A DNA stretch of 64,000 nt from Cyclobacterium lianum (lineage in GTDB: Bacteria; Bacteroidota; Bacteroidia; Cytophagales; Cyclobacteriaceae): positions 1-64,000 of the forward strand of contig NZ_FRCY01000013.1 in assembly GCF_900143075.1 (NCBI RefSeq), written 5' to 3'. Below the pieces are notes generated by a model. The model saw only the letters and a program-made list of their open reading frames with translations, had not been told where the DNA came from and ran no database searches. Positions 47,185 to 55,705 of this stretch are shown one piece after another. Both the position numbers and the translations under genes were made by a program. The first letter of the stretch is position 1. Each line of letters starts with the position of its first letter.

Positions 47185-47469
47185 GATGATGGGTATCAAG
47201 TTATGGTATGCATTAAAACCATTGAATATATGGGAATAAATTTTTTTCTCCAAATACTGCCGTCTTATCAGCATGGTGCCGAAAGGGAATGGCTGCCCCT
47301 GCATCAGGAAGTGGAGAGATCCTCGAGCCGGCTACAGGGAAAATTTTGGTTTTTCCATCATGCATTAATTACTTTTTATATGTAAATTCACTTTGTATGA
47401 TCAGGACTCAGCCTGCGATTTTTCGGGTTGTTAGAAATGTTGTATTTTGTTCAACTAATCCCAATCAAG

Positions 47470-48402
47470 ATGTCAATAATAAAAGAAAAAATTTGGTATG
47501 CACTATTGCTGATCCTGGTAACTGGAGGATGTAGCGGTACGGACAAAAATAAAAATATGGCGAAAAAGAAAGACATGGAAGATCTATACAAAAGTGAGCG
47601 GTTCACTGAAAAAAGCGAATTCACTTCCGGAATAGAAGGACCGGCTGTAGACAAAGAGGGGAATCTTTATGTAGTAAATTTCGGAAAGGCAGGCACCATC
47701 GGCAAGGTCAGTCCCGGGGGGGATGCCAGCCTGTTTGTTACACTTCCGGAAGGTAGTACCGGTAATGGGATTCGTTTCAACAGTAAGGGTGAGATGCTCA
47801 TAGCGGATTATACGGGCCATAACGTATTGAAAGTTGATATGGAATCCCGTGAGGTTTCCGTTTATGCTCACCATGACGGTTTGAATCAGCCGAATGATCT
47901 GGCGATCATGGATAACGATATACTGTTTGCCAGTGACCCAAACTGGGGAGAAAGTACCGGGCAGATCTGGCGTATCGGTCCGGATGCACAATTCGAGCTT
48001 TTGGAATCGGGAATGGGTACAACCAATGGCATTGAGGTCAGTCCTGACAACAAGACCCTGTATGTAAACGAATCCGTACAGCGAAATGTCTGGGCTTATG
48101 ACCTGGACGAAAACGGTAACCTTTCCAATAAGCGGCTGATTCACACCTTCGAGGATTTTGGTATGGATGGCATGCGCACAGATGCGTCAGGTAACCTGTT
48201 TATCACCCGCCATGGAAAAGGGACCATCGTGCAGTTGTCTCCAAAAGGTGAATTGATTAGAGAATTTACCGTATCGGGGATGAAACCCTCCAATATTGCC
48301 TTCGGTGGCAGCGATGGAAAAACGGCATATGTCACCCTTCAGGACGATGGGAACATTGATCGTTTCAGATCAGAACATCCGGGGCGGTCATTTCGAAAGT
48401 AA
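47470..48402 (+). CDS. SMP-30/gluconolactonase-like beta-propeller lipoprotein
   Basis: ATG 47470 gives 310 residues with lipobox 'LVTGGC'. The protein is a six-bladed propeller of the SMP-30/lactonase type. Its pattern is 'GIEGPAVDKEGNLYVVNFGK', 'GNGIRFNSKGEMLIADYTGH', 'HDGLNQPNDLAIMDNDILFA', 'GTTNGIEVSPDNKTLYVNES' and 'GMDGMRTDASGNLFITRHGK'. The Glu, Asn and Asp metal ligands expected in gluconolactonases appear at 'GIEGP', 'QPNDLA' and 'DGMRTD'. Lactone hydrolysis in the periplasm is plausible but the substrate is unknown. It sits between the RidA/BASS pair and the sensor kinase. Confidence 0.87.
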   Translation: MSIIKEKIWYALLLILVTGGCSGTDKNKNMAKKKDMEDLYKSERFTEKSEFTSGIEGPAVDKEGNLYVVNFGKAGTIGKVSPGGDASLFVTLPEGSTGNGIRFNSKGEMLIADYTGHNVLKVDMESREVSVYAHHDGLNQPNDLAIMDNDILFASDPNWGESTGQIWRIGPDAQFELLESGMGTTNGIEVSPDNKTLYVNESVQRNVWAYDLDENGNLSNKRLIHTFEDFGMDGMRTDASGNLFITRHGKGTIVQLSPKGELIREFTVSGMKPSNIAFGGSDGKTAYVTLQDDGNIDRFRSEHPGRSFRK

Positions 48403-48436
48403 ATGGGGCAAAGCTCTTTATTCTTTTTTTGTGATT

Positions 48437-50698
48437 ATGGCTTATCAAAAAGACGGTGACAGGCAGTGGACCGATGTATTGAAGCTAAGTGGTATAGGTG
48501 CCTGGGAAATTGATCCCCATCGTGAAACCTTCAATTGTTGTGATATTGGATGCGAGCTGCTGCAAATTCCATGCAACGAAGCTGTGAAACTTTCTTCGCT
48601 GCAGAACAGATTCAGATATGGATTTCAACAGGTTTTTGAAAGTAGCATCAAGGATTTTTTGGAGAAACAACGTGAGTTTCAGCAAGAATTGGAACTGCAC
48701 TCAGGAAGCCGCATAAGGATTAGCGGCAAGGTGGTAGAGGATCAGGGAACACAGCGATACTGTGGATCCATACAACCTGTTGTGGCGCATCGATCAGCCT
48801 TGAGACCTGAGCTTTTTTCCGAAAGGGATGACCTGTATAGTATATTATTTCAGGACAACCCCATGCCCATGTTTATCTGGGAATTTGAAACCCTGAATAT
48901 AATTGATTGTAACCGCCAGGCATTGCTCAAATATGGATATAGCAGGGAAGAGTTTTTGAAACTAAACATCAGGGATATAAGGCCCATAGAAGATATTCCA
49001 CTCATTGAGAAACACACCCTGAAATCGGATATTTACGGGGATATTCACCAGAAAACCTGGAGGCATCTAAACAAGGCGGGTGAAATCATGCAGATGGAAA
49101 TTACCGGGCACCTGGTGGAAATCGCCGGCAAAAGATGCGCGATGGTCCTGCTCAATGACATTACAGATCGGGTAGAGGCAGAAGAACAACTATTGGAAAG
49201 CTTGAAGGACATGTCCGATTACCGATTTGCGTTGGATGAATCCTGCCTGGTAATGATCCTTAATAGGGGCAGAAATGTGGTTTATGTCAATCAAAAATTT
49301 CAAGATATTTCAGGTTTCAGCAAGCATTCGCTGCTCTCAGGTACCATAGAAAATATCTATGATGAAGAACAATGCCCGGCGGTAAAAGACTGTTGCGAGG
49401 CCCTGCAAAAAGGGGAGATCTGGAGAGGAGAACTCAAGGGGAAAACAAAACAGGCAGGTTTTTTCTGGGTTGATACCGTAATGATTCCCTTCAAAGACAA
49501 CCATGGTGTTGCTTATCAGTACATTTGGGTGGGCTATGACATTACTGAAAAAAAACTGGCAGATGAAGCATTGGTAAAAGAGCGCTCCCTGCTTCGGGCG
49601 ATCATTGACAATTTACCGATTCAAATTTATGTGAAAGACACCAAGGGTCGCCACATTATCAACAACCGGTACCAGTACGAGAACCTTCTGGGTCAGGCTT
49701 CAGAACAAGAGACGCTGGGGAAAACCGTATTCGATTATTTTCCGGAAGAGATTGCAGCAGGAATGGCTGAGTATGATCGCAGAATAATCAATGAAGGGAA
49801 GCCAGTATTAAACGTAGAAGAATATTACCATGACCAGGAGGGCCAGCTGGTTTGGTTGCTAACCAATAAAGTCCCTCTGAAAGATAGTGAAGGAAAGGTG
49901 CTGGGACTGGTGGGCATGTCAAGGGATGTCACCGATAGAAAAAGGGAAGAAGAAAATCTGATCAGTTTAAATAAAGCGCTTGAAAAGAAGGCATTGGAAT
50001 TGGAGCGCTCCAACCAGGAGCTGGAACAATTTGCCTATATCGCTTCACACGATTTACAGGAGCCCTTGCGCATGATCACCGGATTTTTAGGTTTACTGGA
50101 AAAGAAATACGAGTCATTGCTGGATGAGAAAGCCCGGCAGTACATTCATTTTGCGGTGGATGGAGCCAGCAGGATGAAAAATATCATTATGGACCTATTG
50201 GTTTATTCCAGGGCGGGTAGAATAGAGGAGAAAGTTAAGGAAGTCTCGGTTGCAGAATTGGTCAGCAGTGTGACCCAACTGCACAAGGAATTGATCAAGC
50301 AAAAGAAAGCCCGCATCAGTCTGGGTAATCTTCCCAAACTTAAAATTCCGGTTGCACCGATCCATCAGGTTTTTCAAAACCTTATCAACAATGCACTTAA
50401 ATATCAAAGAGAAGATCGAATACCTGAGGTTAAAATCCATGCTGAAAAAGGTGATGGCTGCTGGACGTTCTACGTGACTGATAATGGTATAGGCATCCCT
50501 GATGATCGCAGGGACCGTGTCTTTATATTATTTTCCAGGCTACATGCTGATAGAAATTATTCCGGAACAGGCATCGGGCTGGCCATGTGTAAAAAAATCA
50601 TTGAAAACCTGGGAGGAAGAATAGGGTTTAATTCTGTGGAAGGCGAGGGTAGTACTTTTTTCTTTACCGTGCCGGATTCAATTGGGAACCCGGAATGA
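48437..50698 (+). CDS. Multi-PAS sensor histidine kinase
   Basis: ATG 48437 (GTG at 48431 is an alternative) gives 753 residues with no membrane segment, so it is probably cytoplasmic. Four PAS domains in series cover about residues 15-520 ('YSILFQDNPMPMFIWEFETL', 'FQDISGFSKHSLLSGTIENI', 'IIDNLPIQIYVKDTKGRHII'). The DHp helix carries H538 in 'EQFAYIASHDLQEPLRMI', and HATPase_c motifs follow: 'NLINNALKYQ', 'DNGIGIPDDRRDR' and 'GTGIGLAMCKKI'. All catalytic boxes are present. It signals to response regulators; two lie downstream. The sensed ligand is unknown. The preceding lipoprotein gene ends 34 bases before it, so they may share a transcript. Confidence 0.94.
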   Translation: MAYQKDGDRQWTDVLKLSGIGAWEIDPHRETFNCCDIGCELLQIPCNEAVKLSSLQNRFRYGFQQVFESSIKDFLEKQREFQQELELHSGSRIRISGKVVEDQGTQRYCGSIQPVVAHRSALRPELFSERDDLYSILFQDNPMPMFIWEFETLNIIDCNRQALLKYGYSREEFLKLNIRDIRPIEDIPLIEKHTLKSDIYGDIHQKTWRHLNKAGEIMQMEITGHLVEIAGKRCAMVLLNDITDRVEAEEQLLESLKDMSDYRFALDESCLVMILNRGRNVVYVNQKFQDISGFSKHSLLSGTIENIYDEEQCPAVKDCCEALQKGEIWRGELKGKTKQAGFFWVDTVMIPFKDNHGVAYQYIWVGYDITEKKLADEALVKERSLLRAIIDNLPIQIYVKDTKGRHIINNRYQYENLLGQASEQETLGKTVFDYFPEEIAAGMAEYDRRIINEGKPVLNVEEYYHDQEGQLVWLLTNKVPLKDSEGKVLGLVGMSRDVTDRKREEENLISLNKALEKKALELERSNQELEQFAYIASHDLQEPLRMITGFLGLLEKKYESLLDEKARQYIHFAVDGASRMKNIIMDLLVYSRAGRIEEKVKEVSVAELVSSVTQLHKELIKQKKARISLGNLPKLKIPVAPIHQVFQNLINNALKYQREDRIPEVKIHAEKGDGCWTFYVTDNGIGIPDDRRDRVFILFSRLHADRNYSGTGIGLAMCKKIIENLGGRIGFNSVEGEGSTFFFTVPDSIGNPE

Positions 50699-50919
50699 AT
50701 CCGGAGTCTTATAAAGGTAATTCGTAGGTTTTGGTCAAAAATTTTGTTTATTAATTCTTAGAAAATTCATGTAAGTATTGGATATGAGTGTTATATTTTC
50801 TTAATTATGATGTTTTTGAAATATTAATTGAATGAATTAAAAATCAGCGGTAGGTAATCAATAGTGTGCTTATCATTGGTTTTAGTGGCCTAACCAATTA
50901 TGTTTTTTCGCAGATAGCA

Positions 50920-51942
50920 ATGGTAAAAGATCAGGAAGGGTATCATTTGTTGTTGGTTGAGGATAATCTCGGGGATGTATTGTTGATAGAAGAGTACCTT
51001 CATGAGAAGATCCTTGATCTTGACCTGACGGTGGTGAATACATTCGAAGAAGCGAAGGAGAAGTTAAGTGATCCGAAGGGTCTTTTTGATGCCATCATTC
51101 TGGATCTTTCCCTACCGGATTTGCAGGGAGAGGCGCTGATCAGGAAAGTGAAAGAGCTGGCAAGAGGGGTTAGTATTTTGGTGCTTACCGGCTATTCCGA
51201 TATTGAATTCGGGATGAAATCACTTACCCTGGGGGTCTCAGATTACCTGCTGAAGGATAATCTTTCTCCTACTTCCCTGTACAAAAGTATTGTTTACAGC
51301 ATTGGGCGAAATGAGATTTCCAGACAATTAAAAAATTCGGAAAAGCGTTACAAGGAACTCTTCCAACTCAGCCCCCAGCCCATGTACTTGTATGACATGA
51401 AAACGCTGGATTTCCTGGATGTTAATGAGGCGGCTATTGATCACTATGGTTATTCCAAGGAAGAATTTTTAACCATGAACTTGAGAGATATCCGGCCGAA
51501 GGAAGAAGTATCCAGACTCGAAATGGTGATCGCCGGTATCCGTGAGGGTAAGAAAATCCCCGGCCCCCTATTATTCAAACATCAGAAAAAAAATGGTGAT
51601 ATCATCACGGTAGAAATAAAAAGTAATGTAATTGACTATCAGGGCATAAAGGCCGAAGTGGTATTGGCCAATGACATTACCGAAAGGGAGCAGTACATAC
51701 ATGCCATCGAGGATCAAAACAAACGGCTACAGGAAATTGCCTGGATGCAATCCCACGTAGTAAGAGCCCCATTGGCACGTTTGATGAGCCTGGTAATGGC
51801 CATGGATGCATTGGAAAAGGACTTTGGAAAAGACAATTTCCGGAAGATGATCATGGATTCCGCTGAGGAGCTCGACGATATCATCCGGGAGATCGTAAAT
51901 AAGACCGATAAAGTAAGCCTTAAAGCAAAAAATAGCGGTTGA
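50920..51942 (+). CDS. Response regulator-PAS protein with a DHp-like C-terminus
   Basis: ATG 50920 gives 340 residues. The receiver domain (about 6-125) has acidic residues 'LLVEDNLGD', phospho-acceptor D62 in 'AIILDLSLPD', Thr in 'VLTGYSD' and Lys in 'YLLKDNLSP'. A PAS domain follows (about 145-262, 'LFQLSPQPMYLYDMKTLDFL'). The tail (about 275-335) has a coiled region and a DHp-like 'WMQSHVVRAPLARLMSLV', whose His resembles the kinase phospho-acceptor box, but no HATPase domain follows. It may be a phosphotransfer or dimerisation module served by the kinase encoded upstream. Confidence 0.9.
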   Translation: MVKDQEGYHLLLVEDNLGDVLLIEEYLHEKILDLDLTVVNTFEEAKEKLSDPKGLFDAIILDLSLPDLQGEALIRKVKELARGVSILVLTGYSDIEFGMKSLTLGVSDYLLKDNLSPTSLYKSIVYSIGRNEISRQLKNSEKRYKELFQLSPQPMYLYDMKTLDFLDVNEAAIDHYGYSKEEFLTMNLRDIRPKEEVSRLEMVIAGIREGKKIPGPLLFKHQKKNGDIITVEIKSNVIDYQGIKAEVVLANDITEREQYIHAIEDQNKRLQEIAWMQSHVVRAPLARLMSLVMAMDALEKDFGKDNFRKMIMDSAEELDDIIREIVNKTDKVSLKAKNSG

Positions 51943-51959
51943 TAGCCCCTTTGAATAGA

Positions 51960-52358
51960 CTATCCCGTTTTTTTTCTGGCCGTACTACTGTCGTCAAGGA
52001 GGTAATAGCCCTGTAGGAGGTCATTGAATCCATTTTTGGTGAGTGGTTTGAGTTGAAACGAAAATACATTGTGAAATAAATTCGCTTTTTCCCGGTCCTG
52101 GAGGCTGTTTGAAGAGGTCAGGATAATTACCGGGATCTCGATTTTTCTTTTTCTCATAAAGGTCAGAATGTCCCAGCCACTTACGATCGGCATATTTAAG
52201 TCCAGAAAGATCAACTCAGGTCTTTCCGTTTCCAGGGCAGCCATGGCCAATTCCGGATCGTCAAAATCAAAAATTTCCAGATCTTCACGAATCATGGACA
52301 AGTACTTTCTATTAAGCACATTGGTGATCTTCTGGTCATCTATTAAAAATACTTTCAT
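51960..52358 (-). CDS. Single-domain response regulator
   Basis: ATG 52358 gives 132 residues: a complete receiver domain with 'MKVFLIDDQKITNVLN', phospho-acceptor D53 in 'LIFLDLNMPIVSGWD', Ser/Thr in 'VIILTSSNS' and Lys in 'FSFQLKPLTKNGF'. There is no output domain, so it may relay or bind partner proteins. It is convergent with the RR-PAS gene. Two copies of a 60-bp dispersed repeat lie upstream, between it and the sensor gene at 52583. Confidence 0.92.
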   Translation of the reverse strand: MKVFLIDDQKITNVLNRKYLSMIREDLEIFDFDDPELAMAALETERPELIFLDLNMPIVSGWDILTFMRKRKIEIPVIILTSSNSLQDREKANLFHNVFSFQLKPLTKNGFNDLLQGYYLLDDSSTARKKTG

Positions 52359-52389
52359 GTGTTTATAATTGTCTTTAAGTTGCCACATG

Positions 52390-52450
52390 GAATCTTCGCA
52401 TGAATTATAATCATCCCTCCGTGGGTCGCTTGCGTCATGCTTGATTTCAT
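52390..52450 (-). repeat. Dispersed 60-bp repeat, copy b
   Basis: Same orientation and ends as the copies at 1491 and 52511: 'gaatcttcgcatg', 'ttataatcatcc' and 'ttgatttcat'. Length is 61 bp. It lies just upstream of the single-domain response regulator, so it is transcribed into or near that gene's leader. Confidence 0.75.
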
Positions 52451-52510
52451 CTGTTTATAATTTGATTTTTAATTGCCATAGGCCTGCCCGGATGACACCG
52501 GTCGGACGGA

Positions 52511-52570
52511 GAATCTCGCATGCTTTATAATCATCTCAGGGTATGTTGTCCTCCTCCTGCTCGATTTCAT
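52511..52570 (-). repeat. Dispersed 60-bp repeat, copy c
   Basis: The same 60-bp element, with 'gaatctcgcatg' and 'tcgatttcat' ends and core 'ttataatcatc', located only 60 bp from copy b. On its outer side is a GC-rich, palindrome-like 'gcctgcccggatgacaccgg', in the same relative place as the CCTGTCGGCAGACAGG palindrome beside copy a. Confidence 0.75.
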
Positions 52571-52582
52571 ACTACGGCGGTA

Positions 52583-53401
52583 TTAATTGTCTTCGTTTTC
52601 AAATAATTCTGATCTTTTCACCACTTCAAGTATGGCATGATCCAGGTCAACCACTGATGCCGAGAGCAGCGGCAAAATATCGCTTACGTATTCTTCTACA
52701 GGCAGATCGTCTTTGATTGCCACCATACTGATCACCCGTGTAAGCGGTTCTCTCAGTTGGTGGGAATTGAACTGGATGAGCGTCTTTAATTTGCTGTTGG
52801 AATCTCTCAGTCGTGTCGTTTTTTCAATAATGATTGCTTCCTGTTGATTGTTCAATGCCTGAATTTCTGCATTTTTCTTTTGTAATATGCCTGTTAGTTT
52901 TGCCAATTCCCGGTTTTGAGCGTGGATGAGCTTTACCATTTTCAGGTTTTCTATTCGGGTGGATAGCAATTTATTCAGTACTTTGACCAGTGGTATGCTT
53001 TTGTCACCAAAAGGGCTGTCCGCATGGGAGCTGACACATAGCAAGCTGAAGTGATTGTTTTCGCTCTCAAACTTCCAACAGTACGTGCTGACCCGGCTTT
53101 TCTCACAATAGTGGCTCAGCGGAAGGCCGGTTTCTAATACCTGCCTGGCAATGGGCTCCAATTGAGGCAATTGACAAGTACTATAACGGGCATTTCCAAG
53201 CTGATCCACCTGAAGACAGTCTACATCTTCGTCTTCAACAAAGAAATACTGGAATTCCTGAAAATTAATCAGGTATTTCAGGTGTCGATTGATTTCAAAT
53301 GGTAGCTCCTGGATGTTTTTGACCGCAGATATCCCTGCCGAAAATTTCACCATGGCCTCAAACAGGATTTTATATCCCAGATAAGGATTGGAAACTTCCA
53401 T
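52583..53401 (-). CDS. GAF-like sensor protein with a DHp-like tail and no ATPase domain
   Basis: A 272-residue soluble protein. The N-terminal ~150 residues look like a GAF-type sensor domain and hold five Cys residues ('VDCLQ', 'STCQL', 'HYCEKS', 'TYCWKF', 'LLCVSS'). A coiled coil (about 155-205) leads to a DHp-like block 'LIQFNSHQLREPLTRVISM', which has the His box of histidine kinases, but the protein ends ~55 residues later without any HATPase domain. It directly follows an AhpD-like gene (1-base gap). A redox or thiol-sensing role is inferred from the Cys residues and this partner. Confidence 0.78.
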   Translation of the reverse strand: MEVSNPYLGYKILFEAMVKFSAGISAVKNIQELPFEINRHLKYLINFQEFQYFFVEDEDVDCLQVDQLGNARYSTCQLPQLEPIARQVLETGLPLSHYCEKSRVSTYCWKFESENNHFSLLCVSSHADSPFGDKSIPLVKVLNKLLSTRIENLKMVKLIHAQNRELAKLTGILQKKNAEIQALNNQQEAIIIEKTTRLRDSNSKLKTLIQFNSHQLREPLTRVISMVAIKDDLPVEEYVSDILPLLSASVVDLDHAILEVVKRSELFENEDN

Positions 53402-53402
53402 C

Positions 53403-53975
53403 TTACATCGAATAGCTTAATTCAACGATTTCATTATCGATTTTTATACCCGAAATATTTGCGATCGTGTTGAGCATATTCACCAGGTCTGCCTGAGCAA
53501 AAAGTTCCTGGATTTCCTCTGAGTTAAAACCGGCCTTAGTCAGCGCTTCAAAGTCTTTTTCTTCCAAATGACCATCCGAGAGTGCTGCGTTGGCTACCGT
53601 TCGCACTGCCACTTTGTAGCTATTCGGTACCAGGTCACTGTCCATGTTTTCGGAAATCAGGAAATCGGGGTCTGAGCTCAGGGATTTGCCCAGCATATCC
53701 GCAAATAACTTGTGCGCTTCTGCACAGTAGTTACACTGCCGCTCCGCAGAGACTGTATAGATGATCAACTGTTTGATGATATTGGGAACCTTCCCTTCGC
53801 AGAGGGTGGATTTTAATTTGATCCAGTTCCCATTTAGCAGAGCGGGGTTCCCTGCCTGGCATTTAAACCAGTTAAGCACAAATGGAATTCCCAGGGTTTT
53901 TTTGGTATCATCATAGATCGCTTTGATTTCCAGATCAGCATCCTGATACTCAATGATTGAAAAACTATTTTTCAT
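53403..53975 (-). CDS. AhpD-like carboxymuconolactone decarboxylase-family protein
   Basis: A 190-residue all-helical protein of the AhpD/CMD family. The redox-active motif is 'ERQCNYCAEAHKLFADMLG', with CxxC and a His three residues on, as in peroxidase-related AhpD proteins that reduce alkylhydroperoxide reductases. A second half ('SDGHLEEKDFEALTKAGF', 'EEIQELFAQADLVNMLNTI') completes the fold. First gene of a two-gene unit with the Cys-rich sensor. Function probably peroxide or disulfide reduction in the cytoplasm. Confidence 0.88.
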   Translation of the reverse strand: MKNSFSIIEYQDADLEIKAIYDDTKKTLGIPFVLNWFKCQAGNPALLNGNWIKLKSTLCEGKVPNIIKQLIIYTVSAERQCNYCAEAHKLFADMLGKSLSSDPDFLISENMDSDLVPNSYKVAVRTVANAALSDGHLEEKDFEALTKAGFNSEEIQELFAQADLVNMLNTIANISGIKIDNEIVELSYSM

Positions 53976-54367
53976 AATCGTGTGCAGTTAAAAAATCAGA
54001 CATTTAACAAATTTATTCACAGACAAAATTAAATTATTTTTTTATTTTATAACAAAAAATTATATAAGTTATTTTCAAATATTTATAGAATTACATTTTT
54101 AAATATTTGAAATATAGTTTAGTGTATTTATTCAGAATGTTTGGCTTCAGCTAATTTTTTGGTCGGGATTGATTGGTTTAGGTTTTTTTCATAACAACCC
54201 TATACCCTTTCTGAGAATCGATGTCCCGGGCTACGATTATTGCGTTTTCGGGGTGCCAGGAGGTTGTGTCTTCAGGTGGAAACGCATGGGGAAAGATGTC
54301 CGTTTTCAGGGTGCAACGGAGCAACAGGGTGCCAGCCTGGGGTCCTCCGGCATGGCTGCACTTAATA
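53976..54367. other. AT-rich intergenic region, promoter side of the AhpD-like gene
   Basis: About 390 bp without a credible gene. The half next to the AhpD-like gene is very AT-rich and probably carries its promoter. The other half is GC-richer and holds a + strand frame (54169-54459), but this has no family look and runs through the terminator hairpin. Confidence 0.5.
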
Positions 54368-54397
54368 TAAAATGCCCTCCCGAAAGGGAAGGCATTT
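54368..54397 (-). terminator. Terminator of the second amidohydrolase/PLP operon
   Basis: AAATGCC (54370-54376) pairs with GGCATTT (54391-54397), and the inner TCCC/GGGA closes on a GAAA tetraloop. On the minus strand it runs into a T-containing AT stretch. It lies about 50 bases after the stop of amidohydrolase D. Confidence 0.8.
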
Positions 54398-54448
54398 ACT
54401 ATTTAATTACTGAGCTTACCGGCCAGCTTTCAGCGCGTAAAAATTCTT

Positions 54449-55702
54449 TTATTGTATGATTTCCTGGGCGGCCAGTCCGTTGAAATCGTAGACGATGTTG
54501 CCGTCTTTGACCGTCATTTCGCATTCCAACCGTTGGTTTGTCTCTACTTTTTGTCCGGTTCGGTCCCAAACGCCGAAGTCACCTTCCCTGATGCGCAATA
54601 TGGCCAGGTCGGCGATGGCGCCTTCAGAGAGGTGGCCAAGTTCTGTTCGCTGTATTACCTGTGCAGGCTCCCAGGTGCTGGCGTTGATTACGTCCGGAAG
54701 CTCCATTCCCAGTGCCATAAAGGTGGTCATTACATTCAGCATATTTTTCATTGCAGCATTCATGCTTCCGCCATGTAAGTCAGTGCTGATGGTATTGGGG
54801 TAGAGGCCTGCTGCCAGCGCAGGGATGGCCTGGCGAAATTCAAAGCTCGCTCCTCCATAGCCGACGTCAAAAATGATTCCCCTCTTTTGGGCTTCAAGCA
54901 CGAAGGGCTGGAATTCCCGGGTTTCCCGGTCTACCACGGTTTCTCTGGCTCCATTCAGTTCTGCATAGGTGTGGGTATATATGTCTCCAGGTCTTAATCG
55001 TTCGAAGAACAATTCTCGTATGGAAAGTGGTTCAAACTGGTTAGAGCCTCCAAAGTCTACAATCACCGGCATTTTAGCAATGTTGCCGGCCTCCACTGCC
55101 CGATCGATGGGAATCCAATCCCGGCTGCTATAATGAGCGACTTTAAATCCTACCACATGCTGCCTGTTTTGCTGTGCCACCATGGCACTTAATTTGGCAT
55201 CCATATCTCCTGTATTTTGCTCCCAGGCTCCTCCGCGCATTCCTTCACCCACAATATTCATGAACGCCAATACGCGGGTTTTACTTGGTTCGATAATATT
55301 TTTCTTGAATGTATCGAAGTTTTTCCAGCCTGGACCACCACAATCTACAATGGTGGTGACACCCACCCTGAAGGTGAAGCCGTCTGGCGGCACTGCGATC
55401 AATCCATCACTTAAATAATGGTTGGGCTGAGTGCCGTGAAAAACGTGCCCATGTATGTCAATCAATCCGGGAGTCACCAGCATTCCCTGTGCCGTGATGG
55501 TTTTTTTGGCCTGGTCAGCGTTTATGGAGGAGGCAACCCTGGCCACCTTGCCATCTGTAATGGCAATGTCCATAATGCCGTCAATACCGTTTTTCGGGTC
55601 TATCAACCGCCCGCCCTTAATCAGCAGGTCATAGGATTGGCCGAAGATTGCTCCACTGGAAAATACCAACAGGAGTAAGATGAATAGGCTTTTGATTTTC
55701 AT
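54449..55702 (-). CDS. Secreted amidohydrolase/deacetylase-family metallohydrolase (D)
   Basis: A 417-residue protein with signal peptide 'MKIKSLFILLLLVFSSGAIF'. Metal-site motifs are 'LIDIHGHVFHGTQPNHY', 'VGFKVAHYSSRDWIP', 'DIYTHTYAELNGA' and 'TISTDLHGGSMNAAMK'. At strand 5 it reads 'VIVDFGGSNQFEPL', again Asp instead of His. Last gene of the second operon, 3 bases after the PLP enzyme. Same family as proteins A, B and C in this window; product periplasmic by its signal. Confidence 0.87.
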   Translation of the reverse strand: MKIKSLFILLLLVFSSGAIFGQSYDLLIKGGRLIDPKNGIDGIMDIAITDGKVARVASSINADQAKKTITAQGMLVTPGLIDIHGHVFHGTQPNHYLSDGLIAVPPDGFTFRVGVTTIVDCGGPGWKNFDTFKKNIIEPSKTRVLAFMNIVGEGMRGGAWEQNTGDMDAKLSAMVAQQNRQHVVGFKVAHYSSRDWIPIDRAVEAGNIAKMPVIVDFGGSNQFEPLSIRELFFERLRPGDIYTHTYAELNGARETVVDRETREFQPFVLEAQKRGIIFDVGYGGASFEFRQAIPALAAGLYPNTISTDLHGGSMNAAMKNMLNVMTTFMALGMELPDVINASTWEPAQVIQRTELGHLSEGAIADLAILRIREGDFGVWDRTGQKVETNQRLECEMTVKDGNIVYDFNGLAAQEIIQ

Positions 55703-55705
55703 GGT

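Noticed and set aside
54169-54459. + strand frame of 96 codons
   Set aside because: Runs through the operon terminator hairpin and has no recognisable protein pattern.
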